DNA from: Oribacterium sp. KHPX15 | GTDB taxonomy: Bacteria > Bacillota > Clostridia > Lachnospirales > Lachnospiraceae | Length of the DNA: 64,000 bases | NCBI RefSeq assembly: GCF_900107835.1 | Contig: NZ_FNRG01000014.1 | Location: 34,216-98,215 of the forward strand | Direction: 5' to 3' | In this document: positions 59,108 to 64,000 of the stretch, one piece after another | Numbering within the stretch: the stretch's first letter is position 1 | Layout: each line of letters opens with the position of its first letter | The notes under the pieces: generated by a model | Database searches by the model: none | What the model saw: only the letters and a program-made list of their open reading frames with translations | What the model was told of the DNA's origin: nothing | Position numbers and translations under genes: made by a program

Positions 59108-60439
59108 TCAAGCTTCGTTCAGTGAGCTGTCGATGGAAGAATAGACGGCTCGGATGGCGTCTTTATAACGTTCCTCCGGTACACCTATCAGGAGATTAAG
59201 TTTGCCGGCTCCCTGATTTATGGTGCTGATCTCGATGCCGGCTTCGTCGAGAGCGTGCAGGACTTTAACATTGGCATCGCTGGACTCGGTGCCGCGCTCA
59301 CCAACAACAGCTATCATGCTGAGGTTTTCCTTGATGCCAAGGTAGTCGGGGCTAAGCTTTGCCTTTATTTCCTCCAGGAGCTCATCTTTGCAGGGGTTTA
59401 ATAGATCACTTCTGATAACAAGGGTGATGGTGTCAATTCCTGTGAGACATTGCTCGAAGGGAAGATTACGTTCCTTAAGGATGTCAAGCATGACAGCGCT
59501 GAATCCTGATCCATCACTGACCATGACCTTTTCAACCTGAATCACAGACATACCGATACGACCTGCGACACCGACTACAGGATACTTTACTTTACCTTCC
59601 GGAAGTTTTCGCACAATAGTGGTTCCCGGGTCTTCGGGACGGTTGGTGTTTCTTATATTGATAGGAATGCCCAAATTCGATGCAGGTAAAACAGCATCTG
59701 TGTGAAGTACGGAGGCACCCATATAGGAAAGGGTACGAAGCTCACGATAGCTGAGATATTCAACAGATTTTGGAGAATCCACTATACGGGGGTCTGCAGC
59801 CAGGAGACCGGAAACATCGGTCCAGTTCTCGTAGAGATCTGCTTCAATGGCACTTGCCACAAGGCTTCCTGTTACATCGGAGCCGCCTCTGGAAAATGTA
59901 TGGATCCTGCCTTCTGCATCGGCACCGTAAAAACCTGCCACAACAGCGTTTTTGAGGGGGCGGAGAGCAGCGCTCATGGCACGTTTAGTCATGACATTGT
60001 CCAGGGTACCGTCTTCATTGAAACAGACGCACCACGCCGGATCAACAAAGGTAAATCCGAGGTATGAAGCGAGAATCTGAGAGTTGAGATATTCACCCCG
60101 GCTGGCCATATACTGATCGTCAGGGTTTTCACTGAGATGTTTTCTGATAATTTCTATTTCTTTATCGATTGGGAAGTCAATGTTCAAAGTTTCCATGATT
60201 TCCTGAAAGCGTTTCTTTATTTCAGTAAGATCCTGTTCATAATCCTCACCGTTTTTTGCATTCTGATAGCATCTCAGAAGCATGTCTGTAACCTTTATGT
60301 CTTCCGGAAATCTTTTACCCGGTGCGGATGCCACGATAAACCTTCGTGAAGGATCTTTTTCGATGATATCCTTTATTTTTTGGAACTGGCCGGCGTCAGC
60401 CAGAGATGTACCGCCGAACTTTGCTACAACTGTTTTCAT
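59108..60439 (-). CDS. lysC: aspartate kinase (monofunctional)
   Basis: It phosphorylates aspartate, the first step toward Lys, Met and Thr. It begins VVAKFGGTSLADAGQF, then has RFIVASAPGKR, FSRGGSDVTGSLVASAIEADLYENWTDVSG and LHTDAVLPASNLGIPINIRNT. Two ACT regulatory repeats follow (IGMSVIQVEKVMVSDGSG; LSMIAVVGERGTESSDANVKVL). Length 443 fits the long clostridial form. It may be feedback-regulated by lysine or threonine through the ACT domains. It lies downstream of ilvD behind a terminator hairpin. Confidence 0.94.
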   Translation of the reverse strand: MKTVVAKFGGTSLADAGQFQKIKDIIEKDPSRRFIVASAPGKRFPEDIKVTDMLLRCYQNAKNGEDYEQDLTEIKKRFQEIMETLNIDFPIDKEIEIIRKHLSENPDDQYMASRGEYLNSQILASYLGFTFVDPAWCVCFNEDGTLDNVMTKRAMSAALRPLKNAVVAGFYGADAEGRIHTFSRGGSDVTGSLVASAIEADLYENWTDVSGLLAADPRIVDSPKSVEYLSYRELRTLSYMGASVLHTDAVLPASNLGIPINIRNTNRPEDPGTTIVRKLPEGKVKYPVVGVAGRIGMSVIQVEKVMVSDGSGFSAVMLDILKERNLPFEQCLTGIDTITLVIRSDLLNPCKDELLEEIKAKLSPDYLGIKENLSMIAVVGERGTESSDANVKVLHALDEAGIEISTINQGAGKLNLLIGVPEERYKDAIRAVYSSIDSSLNEA

Positions 60440-60462
60440 AAATGTCCCCTATTACAAAAAAT

Positions 60463-60504
60463 CCATCGGGGACGATTCTCGCGGTTGAGAACCGTCCCCG
60501 ATGG
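60463..60504 (-). terminator. terminator of ilvD
   Basis: CCATCGGGGACG (60463-60474) pairs perfectly with CGTCCCCGATGG (60493-60504); TTCTC/GAGAA extends it. On the minus strand GGATTTTTTG follows. It lies 24 bp before the aspartokinase start and could also act as an attenuator. Confidence 0.85.
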
Positions 60505-60548
60505 GTATATTTTACTCCAAGAATTGGATTGATGGAACAATCTTTTAT

Positions 60549-62261
60549 TTACTGTATCAGCTTGCTTTCATCAACAATAGCACCGGTATCAGCACTGGTA
60601 ACAAGGGTTGCGTATTTTGCAAGAGCCTTAAGACGAGGCTTAACCAGTGGTTTCCAGCCTTCTTTCCTTCTTTCAAATTCTTCGGTGCTTACATTGATCT
60701 CCAGCTTACGGTTATGTATATCGATGGTGATCTCGTCACCGTCCTGAACAAAGGCGATAGGACCGCCGTCGGCTGCTTCAGGTGATACATGACCGATGCA
60801 TGGTCCGTGAGTGGCTCCTGAGAAACGTCCATCTGTAACGAGAGCAACGTCTTCATCCATTCCGCGTCCCATGATGAGAGAGGTGGTTGAAAGCATTTCC
60901 CTCATGCCGGGGCCTCCCTTGGGACCCTCATAGCGGATGACAAGGACAGTTCCTTTCTTGATCTCCCCTGCGGAGATGGCAGCGTCTGTTTCCTCCATGG
61001 AGTTGAAAACTCTTGCGGTTCCCTTGAAGTAATACATGGATTCCTTAACGCCGGACTGCTTTATGACGGCGCCGTTAGGTGCAAGGTTACCTCTCAGAAT
61101 AGCGATACCGCCTTCAGGCTTCTGAGGATTTTCCATGGTCTTTATAACGTCTCCGTGCTGAACCACAACGTCTTTGATTCGCTCGCCGATGGTTTCACCT
61201 GTAAGTGTCAGCGAATTTAAATTGAGTTTGCTCTCAACAGTCTTAAGAACCGCTGTGATACCGCCATCATTATCAAGAGATGCGATAGGATACTTTCCTG
61301 ATGGCTGAAGGTTACAGATAAACGGAACCTCACGGCTTATTCTGTCGAAATCCGAAAGTTCAAGCTTAACGCCTGCTTCATTAGCTATAGCCATAAGGTG
61401 GAGAACCAGGTTTGTTGAAGAACCTGTTGCCATGGCACCGGTGATACCATTTAGAAGAGTTTCTCTTGTCAGTATCTTTCTCGGGGTAATGCCTTCCTTC
61501 AGCATCTTCATGACCTCGCGGCCTGAGGCTTTGGCGATACGCTTACGTTTGTTTGAAACTGCGGGAGCTGTTCCGGCGCCGGGAAGTGCAAGTCCCAGAA
61601 CCTCTGAAAGCATGCACATAGAATTTGCGGTTCCAAGGTGCGCACAGGAGCCAACTGTCGGTAATGTCAGCTTCTCAACCTCCTTCATATGTTCGGGAGT
61701 TACCACACCGGCCTCAACACGGCCCGGAAATTCACGAAGCTCGGAAGAACAGAAAAGAGGATTGCCATCAACGTAGCCCGGAAGCATTGGACCACCCGGA
61801 ACGATGACGGTAGGAATGTTCAGTCTGGCAGCTGCCATGATCATACCAGGAAGGATCTTGTCACAGCCTGCAAGGAGAACCATGGCGTCGAAGTGATGGG
61901 CCTCAACCACCATTTCTACGGAATCGGCGATAAGCTCGCGGCTTGCGAGAGGATATCTCATGCCCATATGGCCCTGACATAATCCGTCACAGATACAGAT
62001 GGTTTCTGAACGAACAGGCACACCGCCTGCCTCGATAACACCCATCTTTACGTACTCGGCAAGTTCCTGAAGATGACGGTGTCCCGGAACCATCTCGGAA
62101 AAAGAACCGATAACTGCTACAAAAGGCTTCTTCATGTCTTCCTCGTCCATGCCATTGGCATAAAGAAGAGCACGCTGACCTGAGCGGGCGATTCCGTTTG
62201 TTAACGTAGCGCTGCGGTATTTGGGGTCCTTAAATTCAAAATCCTTATTGTAATCAGCCAT
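60549..62261 (-). CDS. ilvD: dihydroxy-acid dehydratase
   Basis: This Fe-S enzyme dehydrates 2,3-dihydroxy-3-methylbutanoate and its homologue in valine and isoleucine synthesis. Cluster cysteines lie in the ICDGLCQGHMGM, LLAGCDKILPGM and VGSCAHLGTANSM regions. Other motifs are TNGIARSGQRALLYANG at the start, SSTNLVLHLMAIA and LVTDGRFSGATHGPCIGHVSPEA. It is 570 residues, as expected. GGAGG precedes ATG 62261. A LysR gene is transcribed away from it and is a candidate regulator. Confidence 0.95.
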   Translation of the reverse strand: MADYNKDFEFKDPKYRSATLTNGIARSGQRALLYANGMDEEDMKKPFVAVIGSFSEMVPGHRHLQELAEYVKMGVIEAGGVPVRSETICICDGLCQGHMGMRYPLASRELIADSVEMVVEAHHFDAMVLLAGCDKILPGMIMAAARLNIPTVIVPGGPMLPGYVDGNPLFCSSELREFPGRVEAGVVTPEHMKEVEKLTLPTVGSCAHLGTANSMCMLSEVLGLALPGAGTAPAVSNKRKRIAKASGREVMKMLKEGITPRKILTRETLLNGITGAMATGSSTNLVLHLMAIANEAGVKLELSDFDRISREVPFICNLQPSGKYPIASLDNDGGITAVLKTVESKLNLNSLTLTGETIGERIKDVVVQHGDVIKTMENPQKPEGGIAILRGNLAPNGAVIKQSGVKESMYYFKGTARVFNSMEETDAAISAGEIKKGTVLVIRYEGPKGGPGMREMLSTTSLIMGRGMDEDVALVTDGRFSGATHGPCIGHVSPEAADGGPIAFVQDGDEITIDIHNRKLEINVSTEEFERRKEGWKPLVKPRLKALAKYATLVTSADTGAIVDESKLIQ

Positions 62262-62507
62262 CTTTTTTCCTCCATATATTGGTTTTAAAATGTTGTTCGA
62301 AATACGGGTATTGCAAGCCGGACATCAAAGGGAAATCATCTCCTGAAAATACCGGACGAAGCTTTAGTGATGGTTTTAGTATAGATTGACAGTTCTTTTG
62401 TCGTCTAATAAAATCCAGACATAAGATGGATAAGATTTGTGCATAGAAAGAAAAAAATCATGCATTAAAATCATGGGCTTTTTAATGAAATATAATTAAG
62501 GAGTTTT

Positions 62508-63650
62508 ATGAATTATCAGGTTTATTTGGATTTGGAAGTTCTTAAAGAACAGAAGAAATTTACGCTTGCTGCAGACTCCCGGGGATGTCTTCAGTCAACC
62601 CTCAGCAGGCGTCTTCTGGCAGAAGAAGTCGCACTGGAATGTACTCTGTTTGACAGAAAGACTCACGAGCTTACATTTGCCGGAAAGCTGTACCTTAAGT
62701 ATGGCGTTAAACTGGAGCAGATCAGGAAGGAACTTTCTGAATTTGTGGGAGATGAGACACGTGCAGAGGATGCTATTGACTTTCGTTCCTTTTCTTATAT
62801 TTACGAAATATTTCAGACGGGAAATATCACAAACGCTGCGGAAAATCTGTATATTTCTCAGCCTGCACTGACTCAGTATCTGAATTCCCTGGAAAGAAAT
62901 CTTGGAAAGAAATTGCTGAACAGGCATCGGGGACGCTGTGAGTTCACGGATGAAGGAGCCAGATATCTGACCATAGTTGAAGCCGCCCGAAAGATAGACA
63001 GAGGATTTAAAACCGAGCTGGATACGCACCTCAGGCGAACATCACATAAGATTAGAATTGCCCTGAGCCGTCAGACCGGCTCCCTCATGATATCTCGGGT
63101 ACTTTCGACTTTTCTGGAGGAATTCCCACATATTCAGATTGATATTACCGAAGCGGATACCGACCGTGCCAGAGAGCTGCTCTTAAAAGATCAGGTTGAT
63201 ATGGCAATCCTTGTTGTGCCGGGTTTAAGCGGTGGAACCCTAAGGTATTCTAAAATCTATAGGGAGGAATTGAAGCTGATAACACCAATGAATCTTGAGA
63301 AAAGATATCCGGGATCTGTGAGATTGGAGGACCTTGATGGAGAACGTTTTATTCTGCAGCAGGAGTTCACTGCGGTACAGCACATTGTTTCTGCAGCATT
63401 AAGGCAGCATAACTGTACTCCGGATGTAATCTGTCGAATAAATCTGTTTCGCGCCATGGTAAACATGGTTGCTTCCGGTGCCGGCATTGCCCTTCTGCCG
63501 GAGCATGCGCTTTTGGACTATGGCAAAGACTTCCATGTTGTGTCATTGGAGCCGCCTATATACTACTACCTTGTATATGCTGTTCAGGATGTAAAAAGGT
63601 GCAGCGAAGCCATGAAACGGCTGATGGAGCTTCTTAAGGATCAGCAGTGA
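62508..63650 (+). CDS. LysR-type regulator with two N-terminal HTH domains
   Basis: Residues about 5-70 (LDLEVLKEQKKFTLAADS, STLSRRLLAEEVALECTLFDR, HELTFAGKLYLKYG) and residues about 92-155 (FRSFSYIYEIFQTGNITNAAENLYISQPALTQYLNSLE, split here as two adjoining stretches of one motif, then RHRGRCEFTDEGARYL) are both winged-helix modules of the LysR kind. The remaining 220 residues are a normal co-inducer domain. The 380 residues exceed the usual 290-310 by exactly one such module. AAGGAG precedes the ATG. It is divergent from ilvD; branched-chain metabolites are possible ligands. Confidence 0.88.
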   Translation: MNYQVYLDLEVLKEQKKFTLAADSRGCLQSTLSRRLLAEEVALECTLFDRKTHELTFAGKLYLKYGVKLEQIRKELSEFVGDETRAEDAIDFRSFSYIYEIFQTGNITNAAENLYISQPALTQYLNSLERNLGKKLLNRHRGRCEFTDEGARYLTIVEAARKIDRGFKTELDTHLRRTSHKIRIALSRQTGSLMISRVLSTFLEEFPHIQIDITEADTDRARELLLKDQVDMAILVVPGLSGGTLRYSKIYREELKLITPMNLEKRYPGSVRLEDLDGERFILQQEFTAVQHIVSAALRQHNCTPDVICRINLFRAMVNMVASGAGIALLPEHALLDYGKDFHVVSLEPPIYYYLVYAVQDVKRCSEAMKRLMELLKDQQ

Positions 63651-63821
63651 TTTGGCACTATAAAAGGAAGTAATATAGGGGTTTATATGGGAAATGTGAA
63701 ATATACAAACTGTAACAGTTCAGCCGGCAATGGTTCGCGAAGACCGTGGTCGACTCTTTTCCCCACCATCCGGAGTTATTGGAACCACTGATTGACCTTA
63801 AAACTCAGAATTCAGAATATA
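63651..63821 (+). other. region after the LysR gene with short ORFs or remnant
   Basis: An AGGGG-led ATG at 63687 opens a 34-codon ORF ending at 63791. In another frame, an open stretch to 63835 reads like a protein end (FAKTVVDSFPHHPELLEPL, then LKTQNSEYKSM), with no start codon. The second may be the end of a degraded gene. The region leads into the 53-bp repeats. Confidence 0.3.
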
Positions 63822-64000
63822 AGTCAATGTAACCTGCCATTCAGGATGACCCAAATCCAGATTATTTGAAATTGAGTCAATGTAACCTGCCATTCAGGAT
63901 GACCTAAATCCAGATTACCTGAAATTGAGTCAATGTAACCTGCCATTCAGGATGACCCAAATCCAGATTACCTGAAATTGAGTCAATGTAACCTGCCATT
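63822..64000. repeat. 53-bp tandem repeat array, continuing past the window
   Basis: Units start at 63822, 63875, 63928 and 63981 with an exact 53-bp period and only a few base differences. Each begins AGTCAATGTAACCTGCC and contains the small inverted repeats CCTG-CCATT-CAGG and AATC-CA-GATT. There are no spacers, so it is not a CRISPR array. The period is not a multiple of three, so no periodic protein is encoded. Confidence 0.95.

Noticed and set aside
62301..62312. AATAC-GG-GTATT inverted repeat upstream of ilvD
   Set aside because: It could be a LysR half-site pair, but it is short and single, so it is not called.
63822..64000. CRISPR array
   Set aside because: The repeats abut each other without unique spacers and no cas gene is near.

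Overview
The window looks like a chromosome segment of a Gram-positive anaerobe of the Clostridia, most likely a Lachnospiraceae of the Butyrivibrio type. This is inferred from strong AGGAGG ribosome binding sites, many lipobox lipoproteins, a short clostridial-type CobU, a MetH whose reactivation domain is a separate gene, and a tetrahydrofolate riboswitch ahead of folT. No rRNA, tRNA, CRISPR array or transposase was found.

Layout: (1) 0-11.6 kb is a cobalamin (B12) gene block on the plus strand: cobU, cbiB, cobD, cbiP, cobO and cbiC. It is interrupted by a threonine aldolase with two tiny ORFs, two paralogous lipoproteins, a DUF2156 protein and a GNAT acetyltransferase. (2) 11.7-16.5 kb holds a Lon-like AAA+ ATPase without a protease domain, a stand-alone HMA-like domain that resembles the start of a P-type ATPase, a Pr6Pr-like membrane protein, an S51 peptidase-like protein and two small ORFs. 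(3) 16.5-29.4 kb is for carbon and organic-acid use: LacI regulator, GH13 alpha-glucosidase and a surface esterase-like lipoprotein; AraC regulator, GPH symporter and GH2 glycosidase; LysR regulator, GltS-type carrier and RraA-type aldolase. Operator-like palindromes or direct repeats are visible at each of the three control regions.

(4) 29.5-42.3 kb is an AT-rich accessory region. It holds a soluble Ser/Thr kinase with a divergent helix-turn-helix gene, zinc-ribbon proteins, a lipoprotein with a duplicated domain and 11-residue W/Y repeats, a C-terminally anchored surface protein, a lipoprotein ending in an LHH nuclease toxin domain, its SUKH-like immunity protein, a YbjQ-type protein and several unknowns. 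(5) 42.3-49.4 kb is a minus-strand one-carbon block: metH, its activation-domain gene, metF, folC and folT. folT has an unusual THF riboswitch and a hairpin that hides its Shine-Dalgarno. Together with block 1 this links B12 synthesis to B12-dependent methionine synthesis and folate supply.

(6) 49.5-64 kb carries a membrane-anchored unknown, a DUF3810 metalloprotease, a secreted M14 carboxypeptidase, an EAL-PAS-GGDEF protein, glnS, a membrane protein with a strong candidate -1 frameshift site, aspartokinase, ilvD, a LysR-type regulator with two DNA-binding domains, and the start of a 53-bp tandem repeat array that runs off the window.

Most striking: the A AAA AAG slippery site with a 64-codon acidic alternative tail, the THF riboswitch with a 79-nt insertion in one arm, the lipoprotein-borne LHH toxin and immunity pair inside the kinase island, the double-headed LysR protein, the protease-less Lon-like ATPase with an altered Walker B, and the 53-bp repeat array.
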